From NCBI RefSeq assembly GCF_003086295.3, contig NC_092043.1, positions 44,792,884 to 44,856,883 on the forward strand: a stretch of DNA of 64,000 nucleotides. The letters run 5' to 3'. Each line of letters opens with the position of its first letter. Position 1 is the first letter of the stretch. Source of the DNA: Arachis hypogaea. Its lineage: Eukaryota > Streptophyta > Magnoliopsida > Fabales > Fabaceae. A program made the position numbers and the translations under genes. Positions 35,507 through 48,790 of this stretch are shown here, one piece after another. Under the pieces are notes generated by a model. It saw only the letters and a program-made list of their open reading frames with translations. It searched no databases and was not told where the DNA came from.

Positions 35507-38500
35507 CTACAAGTTGTTGTATGGTGCCGAAGTGGGCATCTTCCGCAAACCGGTTCCTTCGTGAGTCACAACGGCTTTGTTGGATAGCCTTCGCTTATAC
35601 CGTTTGAGAACAGATGCCAGGTTTTCCTTCCCTTTTGGGAAAGCCACATCCCCGGCTGCAGTTCCTGTACGTCCTTTTCGCGAAGAGATCGCCATCTCCA
35701 CATCCTTGATCAGGTCAAGAAGCGTCGATGCTGTTGTGCATTTTCCGCGGCCTGGTTTCGAAGTAGGGGGCAGCATCATCCCATTAGAAAGTGGGGGGCT
35801 GGACTTCTGTTGATGTGATGCTGGAACTTGAAGGCAAAAGCATGGGACCAAAGGACTGCGAGGCTTCGAAAATGCAGGATCAACAATGCCCTGCTCAAAG
35901 CACCAAAAAAGAATGTTAGTGGCATGGAGAAAATTATAAGCAGCGATGAAGACATAAAAAGAGAAAGTTGGTGACACTGCAAAGGACGCCCACAATATCA
36001 TGTCTACACTACCGATGACTGAAAAAAGTATAACATGTACAAGCAATTTATCAATATGATCAATCAACGACAATCGAATGCACCATAGATGCATTTCTAT
36101 CTCTTTTTTATTATTTATTTTTCGCCTAAGAGAGGGAAGAGACATCATCGCAACAACTAGATCCACTTAATTTTCAAATGTGAATGAAGAAAGCAGCTGA
36201 AATATGTTTAGATTACTCGAGAACACGCAAACTCGTCAAGACATTTACCTGGAGGCGATTGAGAACATAGGTGTATTTTCCCCAAAGCTCTGGCCGGCTC
36301 TCCATAAGAGAGAAATTTAGAATTCGATGGATACACCACACCCCAAAGCTTATTATTAATTCTGATCTCCATATACATCCCTCCCCACAGTTAGGAACCG
36401 AGGACACCAACAAAGTAGAGGAATTCGCCTCATTATTCTTCATCAAAGAACCAGATTTCCTATCAGAAGAAAATTTATGAGCTTCACCCACATGGTTGCC
36501 CGGATTCATTTCCCTAGTCTCAATTTCATAAACAAATTTCTCCCTTGCAGCTACACGATCAATCAGATCCTCATCAACTCCATCGTTCTGGCTAAACAGC
36601 CAATCTGACCCCTCCAATTTTAAGAGCTTCACAATGCATAGTCTAAAAGACTGAAGAAGTTTTCTCTCAATATCCACAAATGCAGTACTTTCTTGGGGAA
36701 TATTATTAGGCCTACTTCCGACACCTTCCATTCCATCATTATGAATTTTGTCAGCTACCCCAAATTGCTCAAAAGGCTGCCTAGACCAGAGGGATGCAGT
36801 ATCAAAACCAGAACTCAGCTGTGAAGAGAGTGCCTCTCTATAGACTTTTGACGGGGACAGTTCATCAAAAGCCAAAGGAGCACCAGCTCTTGATTCAGAG
36901 TTTGAGTATAATGATGGTTCATAAGATGTCCTACTCGCAGAAGATCCATAGCCAACGGAACCATCCCATGGAGCATTCTTATTGGATGCATAACCAGCCC
37001 TGTGAGGGATGGCATATCCAGAAATGTCCGGCAAGCTGTGGTATTTCTTAGCATTACCTGAACCGGCCATGTTGACTGCAGGTCCAGAAGACGAATAATC
37101 ATAACAGATCCTCTCAGATTGTAACTGGCTATTTCTAGAGGCAGCTACATTATGGAACCCTGGCGGTTGGCCCACACCTAAACCGTTACTGTGCAACTTC
37201 TTCGCCAAAGCATATGCAACTGAATCCCTGTAGTTTGTATTAGCTATGGAAGCGGCTTTCAATTGTGACAACTCCATTGGACCATTTAAGTTATCCAAAT
37301 TTCTCCCTTTATCAACCCGGCTAAGATAGGATGGAGTTTGAAAGCCATGTATTGTTGCTGGCTGATAATCCCAAGACTCGGATGAAGGCAAATTACGCAC
37401 ACTGGAATAGCGTCTCTCGCCAGAATCACCAGATGAAGGCAAATTACGCACACTCGAATAGCGTCTCTCGCCAGACTCGAGGAGATTGCGGCCAGAGTTC
37501 TGTACATACGCATCTACTAATTGAATGGGATTCGCATGCATTGAAGAACTCCTTTGAATACCATATGAAGACTCCAAGCTACTTTGCATCCTACGCTGAT
37601 CGGAGGTGTCATATGGACTGGAGTTGAGTACACTATTGGAACCGCTACCTCCAACAGATGCTAAATAATCAGGATATTCCTTTCCAAAGGAATCTATTTT
37701 CTGCATGGAGCCAGTGAGCCTTGAATCTGATCCCATTGCTATCAAAACATCCAGCTTCTTTGCCCTTGCTTCAGTGGTTGCTTGCCCATGAAAATCATAA
37801 AGTTGCCCCCAAAATTCATCAAGAATAGCAGCTAGCTGACGTCTTGCTGCACGCCCTAAGCCTGCCAATTTTGAGAGACTTCCAATGCTATTCCCACCTT
37901 CTTCACTCTTCCCACTAAAACTCCTGAATGACGGAGGGCCATCTGATGTTGTAGATAACGGACTTGCGGAGACCACTTTGGACGATTCTTCATTTTCCCA
38001 TGAGTCTCCATCATCATCATCATCCCTTTCAGCAGTCGAATCTTCCCCAACCTCCTCAACTGGGGCATTACTTTCTATTTTTATAGTTTCAGTATCTTCC
38101 ATTCTAAAAACAGAAGTGTCATCAGTTACCATTGATACTGCTTCTGACTCTGATTTGTAAGCCAACTCCTTAGTAAGAGCTTTAGGAGAACTGGGAAATG
38201 AAGTAATAGATTGACTCTCCTTTACAGCAGTCACATGGAGATCAGGTTCCAGTACAGTTTCAGGTAAAGTAGAATGAACCGGTACATCTGTGTAGTCCAA
38301 GGTCCTTGCTGGAGCTGGGGTTGGCTCCCTCAGCCGAGCACCTGCATCTCCATGATACCTTGTTTCAGCAACATTTGATTCCTCACCAACGACTAATGGA
38401 TTTGGCACAGCCTCTGGCATATCCAAGTTCCATGCCTGAGCATCTAATTGGACACTGGCAGATCTTAACGGAGTGGCAGCCAATGATACCATCAAACTTA

Positions 38501-41500
38501 ATGATGCAAAAGCAATGGTAAGAATAAATAAATACGAAAGAGACATACCACTCCCTGCATTCCATCTCAAATCACCCACCCAATCACTACCACCAAACAT
38601 CATTTCAACAACAAAGACAATATTCAAGCCAAGCATACCAATAAATATGATCAGTGCCAAAAGTTCCTCAAACTGAGACATCTTGTGTAAACCCATTATT
38701 GATCTAGACGTAGCAACTCGGAAAAGGGGGATCACAGAAGATGGAAGTTGCAGAGCGACCAAAACCTGAGTGAATATAAGTAGCTGGTACAATCCTTCAG
38801 CTCCTGAACTCCAAACACAATAAAGTGCAGGCAGAACAGCAATCACTCCAATTGTAGCATAATGAAGCCAACCTGGAATATCCAATTTTAGGAAACTCTG
38901 CACAACTACTTCTCCACCAAAACCCCAATTTAATGCTGTCATTTGATTGGAAAGAAACAAAATGAGAAAAAGAACAGACAGAGCTACCGGGCTACGCAAC
39001 ACCTGCAACAAGAATATTCAAATTATATTCGTTAAGAATGTGCAGATAACAGGGTGCTTGCTGTAGGTAAATATTCTGAAGTAAACAAACCTGTTCCATT
39101 GGTGATAATGCATCCTGAAAAGTAAGCAAAACATGGCCCATAGCGTGGAACTCATTTGCTGAGGTGCTCATCAAAGCATTATTTACCAAATAAAGGCAAC
39201 TGAAGACACATAAGATAGCCCAAAAATGGTTATGACATAAGGCATCCTTAGAAATGTTTGTTGGTCCCTGATGCCACTGCAGAAAAGTAAACGTCAATTC
39301 AGATTGGCAAAACTAATAACTGCTAACAGTATGACATAGAACATGATGCATAATATTCCCCCAACACCTAGGCAACATAAAACTTCATCAAGAAAGCTCA
39401 ACCTTAACCAGGAGACTGCCATATGGCTTATAAGGAACATAATTGGGAACAACATCTAAATTCTGCATGCAAAGACCAATACCTTCAGAATTAGCAATAC
39501 ATTTTTTCCTTCTTTCTTTTGTCATGTAGCAAGCAATAAGAACATTTCTTCTCCAAGAAATTACTGATTAATATTCTTTTTTCTTTCTTTCTTTTTTTTG
39601 ATAAAAAAAGAAATTGATTAACATGAGGAGATGAATAATACAAAAAGTGGGGATAAGAGATCCTCTACACAAAAGAAAATAGATGCTAGGCATCTAATCC
39701 TATCCCATAATACTTGCTTGTTAGGAAGTAAGGGTATCTTTGGAAATTCCGTTAGAAGAGAGAAAGGAAGAGAGAAAGAAAAAGGACTATAAGAAGGAGA
39801 ACGAGTACTAAAGTGCATTTCTTATAGACACACACATGATACCAGAAACATCCTTCTAATATGGATGGATCAAACTACACTGTAAGAATATCAAATAAAA
39901 ACCCTCTGAAAACAGAAGCTACAAGGTAAGTAACATTGTTTAGATGAATCATTGGCTCTGACAGTAACATTGTTAAAGAGAAACTATGGTTAATGCACCC
40001 TCTGTTAGAACAATGCCAGCAAGTCTAGAATCAGATCATGGTACTAATAAAAATAATAATAAGTCAAGTCAATATAAGAGCCTATTTAGTGAATGACTTC
40101 AACATCAAAAATAGATGTAGCAATTAAGATGCAGTTTCATTTTAAGTTAATTCCTGCTGTATGTCTACCAATGAGCCAACTTCCAAACATGTAAATATCA
40201 ATCTAAACTCTAAAGCACTGCTGTAATTGCATTTATTTCCCCTCATACGGATACTATTAACCAAATATCGTAACCATACATGACAAAACAAAGACAATGT
40301 AATTTGAGGGGAAAGAACAAGCAGTCAAAACACATTTTGCTTTTGACCATTCAAATTAGCAAACGTTTAAACATTGACCAACATAATGTTCAAAAATTCA
40401 CTAGATAATGCATGAGGATGTAACAATAGTGAGATAAAGTCTAAAGGACTCAAAATTCAACAATTTTGTCATAGGTTTGGAAACAGATTAACTAATGGCC
40501 AGCACTGCTTAAAGTGCTTATCTCCTTAGGCGTAAGATTCACTGAAGACAAGACATCTACAGTGGGGAGGTGATTGTCTCTCAAGCCCACTATCCTATTA
40601 CAAGAGGCAGATATTTCATATATATCAAAAAATAAAAAAAAATAAAAGCAAAACAAGAGGTCCAAATATCTCCATGGGTATGGTAGAATGAGAGGGAAAC
40701 ATACCTGTACAATTGAGGAATGAAGGTAAAAGTTGTGAGGCACAAGAGTTGCTCCCAGAAGACTCATTAGCACAAAGGCGCTCTCCCCGCTCAGCTTTAT
40801 TTGTATTCCATTCACAGATAATGGATTTTCTGGTCGATTAATAAGTAATCCAAGTACAACAAGAACTAAGACAAAGCCTGCTACATATTGGCCTAGGATC
40901 TTGGCCTTCTCAATGTCCTAGGCAAAGAGAAACTAGTAAATACAATTGATTAACAAAGGTTGGTAAGGACACAAGGAATAATACTTACAAGGAGGACAGC
41001 AAGAAGTAGATGAAACACAGCGCCGGTGGCAGCAAGAAAAACACAAGTAAACAAATCCCACCCAAAAATAAGATTTAATCCTTGTGCCATTCCCAAGATC
41101 TTGCAAAACAGGTAAAATAATAGTTTCAGGTCAATGAACTCCTTTGCTGAACCAACCGTTATGTAAAAGGTTAATCTTGGGTAAGAATATTACCATGTTA
41201 AGGTCTAGTATAATCACTGAAAGCTCTGCTTGAACCCCAAGAAGCATGCATGTCCCTGTATCATACTCGTCGCTGCAAATCTTTTGAGAAAGAAAGTAAA
41301 GTTACTCTACATGGAACGTACCCTAAGTGTCCACATGATGTTTAATATGAACCTGCCCAAGTAAGCATGCATGCATGACCTTGCTCATATTAGGCTTGTC
41401 TTAGAGAATGTGTGAAAAAAAAAAAAAGGAGCTCGTGGAGGAAACAAGTCTTATGTTTAGGTTCAATTCCTCTTGAAAGTGACATATAATGACAGCCTTC

Positions 41501-41964
41501 AAAGTTAAAATTTCCAAACACAGCTATACTTTTTACAGGTGTTAACCAGCATGGTGTTGCACTAATAAGCATAAAATTAAACAAATAAGTCGTTCAGAAA
41601 AAGTATATTTCAGGCTATAAAGCAGTGCAGCTGCAGAAACTTCCAAAATAAAAGCTGAACAACATCAAAGAATTAGAATAGTTGTTTAAAAACCCCAAAA
41701 GGGATGAAAGGAAACCTGAGCAAGATCTCTTCCAGTGACTATACCAATCCTTGCAGATATATACTGACAGAAGATAGCAGCAAGATTGAAAATTAGCATA
41801 AAAGCCATCAGATCAAACCCAAAACGTGCACCACCTTCAACAGTTGCCACCCACTTTCCAGGGTCAACATATCCTATTGAAATCAAAAGCACAGGTATAA
41901 CAGCAGGAAGCGACCGATGAAGGAAGCCATGCTGCTGGTTAGCATTCAATCTCCCTGCTTCCAT
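35507..41964 (-). CDS. EIN2: ETHYLENE-INSENSITIVE 2 (EIN2), copy 2
   Basis: Second complete EIN2 gene, same role as copy 1. Coding exons on the minus strand: 41964-41716, 41280-41194, 41099-40989, 40917-40705, 39276-39091, 39002-36249, 35890-35507. All are phase 0 with GT-AG borders and give 1327 codons plus TAG. The first five and the last exon have the same lengths as in copy 1; exon 6 is 42 nt shorter, through one fewer 51-bp unit and a small insertion (SSQLSSG). [11 protein letters not shown] is at about 1295-1302. Two substitutions fall in the membrane domain at positions conserved between copy 1 and the Arabidopsis protein as I recall it: Trp92 to Gly (EYDTGTCM) and Leu268 to His ([13 protein letters not shown]). 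The frame is intact, so expression is plausible, but full function is uncertain. Confidence 0.96.
37389..37490 (-). repeat. 51-bp minisatellite in EIN2 copy 2, two units
   Basis: Units begin at 37389 and 37440 and correspond to the three-unit array in copy 1. Confidence 0.88.
39586..39830 (-). mobile_element. Retroelement 3' end in EIN2 copy 2 intron 5
   Basis: T-rich start at about 39575-39600, then text matching copy 1 (GATGCTAGGCATCTAATCC). Shared position with copy 1 shows it was present before the duplication. Confidence 0.5.
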
Positions 41965-43024
41965 TTTACTCTCTGATATCGTAACACCAACAATAAGGCA
42001 ACCGCAAAAAAGGCAATACTCAGAGGAATGCTATCAAGTAGCGAAAACACTCACTGCACCAATGATAATCGTATAACTGCAACTTTACTATATTCATATG
42101 GAAAGACTTCATCGCCTACATGATAACGATCAATGCGGTAGCAGCTTCACATATAAACTACAACCAGCCAGCTGATACATTGATTTGCAAACAATTCACC
42201 AAAGTGCATAATCCTTATATCCCTGCCGTTGGCCTAAATTATTTAGACAAAAGCTAATCATCATCCAATACATATCTAGTTAGTGTTCCAGATCAAGTCA
42301 ACCCTGATATACAATCACAAAAACATTTTACAACACCCCCAAATAAATATTTCATTCATGAACTCATCATGACCAAAAGTGAATCCAGTTCGCAACAAAG
42401 CTGACAAAGAAAAGACCCACAGATAAATTCAATCACTTCCTCTTCAATCTGCTTGAATCCTGCATCAAATTGATTCAAAAACAGCATTATTACCGTAATT
42501 AAAAAATGAAATAAAAAATAAAGAATAGGCGCAAAACAGAGGAATAAACCCATCAACGAAGAAAGCATCATCGTCACGATTTTATTATATTAAAGGCTCC
42601 AGGAATGCAAAGCACAAAGTGACACTAATGCGTTTTGACCCCCCAACAAAGTGTTAACAAATTTAAAAAGAGAAAAGGAAGAAAAAAAGGAAAAGAGAAG
42701 GATGCAACGAAATCTATATGAAGAATTAGCCCCCCAAATAAGCACGTCAGAATCATGGCAAAAAATCTTGCAGCATCGAAGCAGAGTAAGAACAATTAAA
42801 GCCAACAAAATATAACAGCAGAGAATCAGAGAGTTATCAGCTCCAAAATATCTAAAATGAATAAATGAAGAAAGAGAAAGGGGATAAAAACAAAACCCTA
42901 CAGTGGAAAAAGCTCAAAAGCAGCTGAAGTTTTTGAAAAGGATAAGAACGAAAAGGGGAACGTAGACTTGGATCTGATGAAGCAGGTGATAGAAGAAAAC
43001 AGTTGCACAAATTTCAAGGGTTCG

Positions 43025-43195
43025 TATATAGTTAACTAGTTAGTTAGGGTTCTGAAGAGAGGAAAATCTATACCCTCTTCTTCAGCTTCTTCTTCTCTTT
43101 TCTCTTGTCTCAATTTCAAGCGCTCTCTTCTTTCTATCTGTATCTATTTACTCCTACGAAGTAGATCTCACTCACTCCCACGAGACCATCGCCAT
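43025..43195 (-). promoter_or_regulatory. EIN2 copy 2 putative 5' leader exon / transcription start zone
   Basis: Aligned with the GA-rich leader of copy 1, about 1.1 kb upstream of the ATG. Conservation of both leader and the sequence up to about 43.2 kb suggests the promoter-proximal region was duplicated with the gene. Confidence 0.4.
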
Positions 43196-43800
43196 CACAT
43201 AATTGTGATTGTGATTATTATATATTATATATTATTGTAATTATACAAATTATAGTAATTGGAAATTGGATAATTATTCTAAACTTTAAATAAATTGTTC
43301 GCATTTATAAAATATTTTTTTGTATTAGTCTCTATAAAAAAAAAATCGTTTTTGATATCTTTATAGAATTGAATTGAATTTAAACTTGTCTATAAGTTTA
43401 TCATGATTATTTAATACTTTCATTGACAATGTCATAAAATACGAAGTTATTTATGGATGATGATGTCATCCGAGTAGAAAGATTTTTGGGGCAAGCTTCA
43501 ATACCAAAATGGAAGAGAGAGAGAGAGTATTTCAAAAGGAGGGTAAAAACTAAAAAGGCTCAATAAAACGACTCGAGTAAAGTTTACTATTTTCGCCTTT
43601 TGTTTTTCTTTCTGCGCGTGTTTATTTATTCAAGTAACGCCATATTAATTACAAAATTATTAAACATGGAAAGTTTCTAAAAAGAGAAGCATAAATTATT
43701 AAAGTAATAATTAAGAATTTAAATAATTGATTAATATAATTTTAAAATATATAAATAATAATATTTTTTAATTTATAAATATAATAAAAATAAAAAAAAT

Positions 43801-45182
43801 ATTTTTTAATATTTATATTAAAGGATGAGACGCATGCATGTAGATGTTTGTGAGATTTTTTTTAAATAAATAAATTAAATATTTTATTTATCAATATAAG
43901 TAATTTATAATTTATTTATTAATTTGTGTTCATTTATTTATTTTGTTTACCATTTACAGTATAAACAAGATGTAAATAATTTTATTTTATTTACACTAAA
44001 AAATACAAATTTCTAAATAGACTACAAATTATCTATATCCGTAAATAAAATATTTAAATTATTTATCTAAAAAAAATCCGATTCTTGTGAGAGTAAATGG
44101 CCAGAATAGCATTTTCAATATTTACAAGAAAATATACATTTTTATATATATGTGGCCCTCTTAGAATCTACTTGTCGCTATATTAAAATAAAGCCTTGAT
44201 AATTTTATCAAATTATAATTAAGTCACTATTTTGTTTAATTGAATTTTTATATTATTTTTTATTTTATAATTTGATTATTTTTATATAAAAAATATTAAA
44301 ATTAATGGAAATTTTTCCAAAAAATTATGTGATCAAAAAACTAATTAGGTTATTAATTGTAAATATCTTTAATTTGTAAAAAAATATTCAATTAACTTTA
44401 ACATTTTTTATATTGAGAATGATCTAATTAAAAAATTAAAAATAATGTAAAAATTTAATCTAAAGAAAACTTATAAAAATATAATTATAAATTAAAATAA
44501 AATTATAAGAACTAATAAAATAATTAAATTTAAAAATTATTTTATTAAATTTTGTGTAAAAGAATATTTTATTAAATAAATTTAGTGATGTTATATATAC
44601 TAAAGATATATTCTAAAAGTATAATAATAATTTTAAGTTTTCGATTATTTTAATGCATTAGAAATATAAAAAGTTTATCTTTTTTATTATTTTAAATAAA
44701 GTATTTTGTCCGATGTTCTTAAAATATGTTTTTGGAATACATGTTAGCAAAATTCTAGATATAAAATCAAATTAATAAGAAACAAAACATTGTGATACTA
44801 TTCTATTAATAATTTATTTAGTTGACGTTTATATTTTTTATTTTTTTTATTCAACTTTAATCTTTATTAGTAAATTACAAATGTATTTTGACGATTAATT
44901 CTTAAACATAAATTGAATAAAAAATATTTAAAAATTAGCTGAAATAATTAAAATTAAATTTGGTCTTTTTTTATTAAATAATTGAATAATTATTAGATAA
45001 TCTATAAAATATCTAACAGAAATATGAGAGATTTAACTTTTTTTTTAAATATCATTCATCACCTATAATTCATAAAAAGTGTATTTTGCTATTTTAGAGA
45101 CTTAAATAAAAAAATTTATTAGTTAGAAGAGATAATCAATCTACTATTTTAATTTATCTTACATTTACCATCATTATATATA
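43801..45182. other. AT-rich intergenic DNA
   Basis: No supported gene or element. Composition is nearly all A/T. Confidence 0.6.
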
Positions 45183-46394
45183 TTAAATATTGGGCAAATC
45201 ACATAAACAAATTATTAGGATTTTAATTTTACATGAATATCCTAAAAAAATGTTACATGCATGTTTTAATTGATATTTTTTATATATAAATTGAATGTAA
45301 TAAATTTAATTTAGCCATTCTAATAGTAAATCAAATCAATAAGATTTAAATTAGTAGGTATATATGTAAATTGAAATAACAAAATTCGATTTAGTATGGT
45401 TTGGAATTTGGAATGAGCTACTCATATCAAATCGAAACATGGAGCCTCAATTTAGACCCATGAAAAATTGAAACAGCTTACATCAATTTAGACTCCTAGT
45501 AAATCGAATGCATTAAAGTTGATTTAGTATATATATGTTTATATATATAATTCGAATCCACTTGTTTCGAATTATATTTCATTATCTCTCTACGCCTCAA
45601 AACGTACCATCCAGAGAAAAGTTTGAAAAAATACCACAAGATTCAAACTGTAGAAATGGAAGACGACCCGAATTGTATCTATTGGTCAGACGAAGTTGTC
45701 CATATTACTAGTAGTATCTATAAAATGGTTAGTAAATGAAATTTATTTTCTTTAAGATAGACCAGAGTTGCTAGTACTATTAAGTTTTCTTAGAATTTGA
45801 TTAAACACCTTATTAGAATTTTTAAACTATAAATGGTAGTTAGAGTATTGATTTAGTAGTTTGTTAGAATTTTGTGCCTACAAATACAAGTTAGAGGAGT
45901 GATAAATAACTGTTAGTTAGAGCAGTGATTAGAGGTTCTATTAGAATTTGTAAGTTTTAAATGTTAACAGTTTAAGTAGGTAAGTTTTGTTAGCTTTTAA
46001 TTTTATTTAATTTAGGTTTTAAATGTTAGATTAATTAGGTAGTAGAAGTTTAGTAAGAATTTAATTTAATTTAATTCTTAAATGTTAGATTAACTAGCCA
46101 CTAAAAGTTTAGTTAGAATTTAATTTAATTTAAGTCTTAAATATTAGATTAACTATATTCAGGTTTGCAATATTTTTACACTAAAATTTATTTTTTATTA
46201 GAATTCTCCATTTTAGTTGATTTTTTATTTAACTTGGATATGAATTTTTTTAATTTGTTGGGGATATGGATATTATCATATTATTTGTTTGGTGTTAGTG
46301 TATTTTGTCTAAAAGGGCTTCCATTACTTAATGATCGATGAGTAAATTGTTTTGTTAATTATTATGGTTTTTAGAGAATTTTTTCATCATCATG

Positions 46395-47140
46395 CAGCCC
46401 AGCGATGTATCAGCAACATGAAGAGGCAATATGGTATGTCCCTAGACGACAAGATCATCTGTACTTGCAAATGGCCAATTTAGCACATCTCGCGAGACTC
46501 AACGACCACTAATTTAGGTTAGATAAGCCACTGGTCAGTGCATTTGTAGAACGATGGCGTCTTGAGATGCATACATTTCACATGTCATTCGGGGAGAGCA
46601 CAGTTACGCTACAGGATGTTTGTGTACATGTTAGGTCTCCCGATCGACAGAGAGTACGTCAGTGGATGTCTGCCAGACTTTGAGCGATACATTGAGGGCA
46701 GCCGACCTGTATGGGCTTGGTTCGAGGGGTTATTGGGTGTGTTGTCTCCGGCGGACTGCATCGACAAGTTCAGTGTGAAGTGCACTTGAATGCAGAAGAC
46801 ATTCAATGACTTTCCTCAAGGCACAGACGAGGAGGCAGTCAGGAGGTATGCGAGGGCATACATCATGATGCTATCAAAAATGCAACTCTTTAGTGACAAG
46901 TCCGGTACACATATGCATATTCGGTGGCTACCGTATATAGCGGGATTAGAGGATATGGGCAGATACAGTTGTGGATCTACTACTCTCTCGTGGTTGATGC
47001 TTGTGCTGTGTGGCCAACAGGAATGTGGTTAAGTTCACCGGTCCATACAGACATGGATCTTCTAGTAGTTCTTGGATTTTAGGCCCGATAAATTTGACAC
47101 CTTTCATTGGTCGTTGGATGAAAGTAGATATCACATGATA
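46395..47140 (+). pseudogene. Plant mobile domain (PMD, MAIN-like) gene remnant
   Basis: Reads LARLNDH, then [20 protein letters not shown] and [15 protein letters not shown] in one frame. After a frameshift near 46620 it continues as [40 protein letters not shown], and SGTHMHIRWLPYIAGLEDMG (46562-47032). This is the order of the aminotransferase-like plant mobile domain. It has at least two stops (near 46509 and at 46787) and the shift. PMD proteins occur both as host silencing factors and as MULE/Ty3 passengers (established); here the MULE setting argues for a passenger copy. The far end (FDTFHWSLDESRYH, near 47090) is still recognisable. Confidence 0.78.
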
Positions 47141-47159
47141 ATCAAGTTTCTTGTGATCA

Positions 47160-48225
47160 CTGGCGATTGACATGGCCAGACATGTATGAGGTTTGTTATA
47201 CCGTCTGGACTCCCAAATACCCTTCCACTACCGAAGAGTGATCCGAATCAATCATCTGCAACTGTTTCCAAACTCCTTACACTTTTTGTAGTACTTGGTC
47301 TGATCCAATTCCAACACTTTGTACTCAATCCCACAGCGGATGCTATAAGTCTTCACACATAATACGACTTTCTCTTTATTCTGAAACTACTGATCAACTT
47401 GAAACTCAGCTAGACCTGCGGTGTCATGTGAATCTCTGGCCCCAAAACTGGATTCTACATCCGAGAATCACTGCTGTCTCATAGCCTCTAAGTCTATAGT
47501 CGAAAAGTGCAGGAAGTATTGCTGAGTTCTTGAGTTCGATGCTCCATTAGCCCCAAAAGAAATACTCTTCCCTATATCATCATCGCTATCATTATCAATC
47601 ATGGCGGGCTCCAAATTATCGTCATCCTGCAAATACATCTTCCACGACATCTGGTTCTCGAACTTCCCCAGAAACCAGCATCATAACAGGAGTATTCTTG
47701 TTATCACCTATTTCTGCAATTTCATCGCGATGTAAATTAGTTGTGAAAGACGGAGATGCCACCAAATCCCTCGTAGATTCCATTATAGGCAGAGATGAAA
47801 ACGCAACAACAGGGGTTGAACTAGAAGTTGCTGCCATTGGTACTGATTAATGATTCCAATTCAATCTTCTTGAACTAGAGACACATCCCCAAACTTGGCC
47901 AATAGTTCATGGGTTCTCATCTCGAAAAACTGGCGACAACAATGAAATAAAACTTGCAAATCGTCATCGCTGTTTATCACAAACGAGTCGTACTTCACCC
48001 CATTGTAAACAACAGAAATCAAAATTTTATAAAATAACTTCTCTATCCATTTCACTCCATGCAGTCCCAATTTTTGGAGTATGGTATTCTAAAAATCAAC
48101 AAAATTCGTAGAAGATCTGATAAAGGCACTCAATGAATCCTTATCAGTAAATTTTATTCCCTCTCACATTTTTTATCGTCCCTCTGTAGTGCACTAGAAC
48201 TAAAAAACTATCCTCACTAGCCATT
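47160..48225 (-). pseudogene. MuDR-like transposase N-terminal remnant
   Basis: Pieces on the minus strand: 48070-47861 with KWIEKLFYKILISVVYNGVK and FHCCRQFFEMRTHELLAKFG, paralogous to the N-terminus of the 4337-7538 transposase. A linker (47837-47470) follows. The MuDR DNA-binding region (about 47460-47170) includes SIRCGIEYKVLELDQTKYYK and CKEFGN. It has several frame changes and no DDE or SWIM domain. Confidence 0.72.
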
Positions 48226-48639
48226 GTGAAATCCACTCTATTAAACATTACACATTTTGATTCTATTTATATAGCACATACTCCGTAGTAAATCAAATTA
48301 AATTAATTCAATTTAATGAAAATTCATGCATGTACTAGTAAATCGAATAAATTAGATTCGACTTAACATGTTCTACCAATTGCTTTAAATTGAAACAAGT
48401 TCACTCGATTTAATATATGTAACGGGCCTTCTTAGTAAATTAAATAATATGAATTCGATTTATATGAATCCAAAGTAAATTGAATTATACTGTTTTAATT
48501 TATATGAATTCAAGGTAAATCGATTTATATTGCTTCGATTTATATCAAATTAAGGTAAATTGAATTATATTGCTTCAATTTACATAGTTTTAGGACTTTC
48601 ATGTTAGTTCTTTACATTTAGGATATTAAAAATGTTAGT

Positions 48640-48790
48640 TGCACACTAAAATTAACTATTAATGTATTTGTGTATAAATACATATGTGGTTTAATTTATT
48701 TTCAATGTCTATTTGTATTTCAACAAATATTTTATACTAATGACTAACTTTGATAGTTAATTATGGTGTATATGTAGCATTACTCTTAGG
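48640..48790 (+). mobile_element. Small MITE-like insertion in the right MULE TIR
   Basis: Interrupts the inverted-repeat match between left and right MULE ends. It has text shared, in reverse orientation, with 30505-30658 (GTTAATTATGGTGTATATG side). About 150 bp, non-coding. It arrived after the MULE or its TIR was formed. Confidence 0.6.

Larger units (their letters stand above)
35110..43800 (-). repeat. Tandem duplication block, copy 2 (EIN2 copy 2)
   Basis: Counterpart of 21665-29945, same orientation. Introns and flanks align throughout, with small insertions in copy 2 (for example about 41335-41440 and 42640-42770). Boundaries approximate. Confidence 0.85.
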
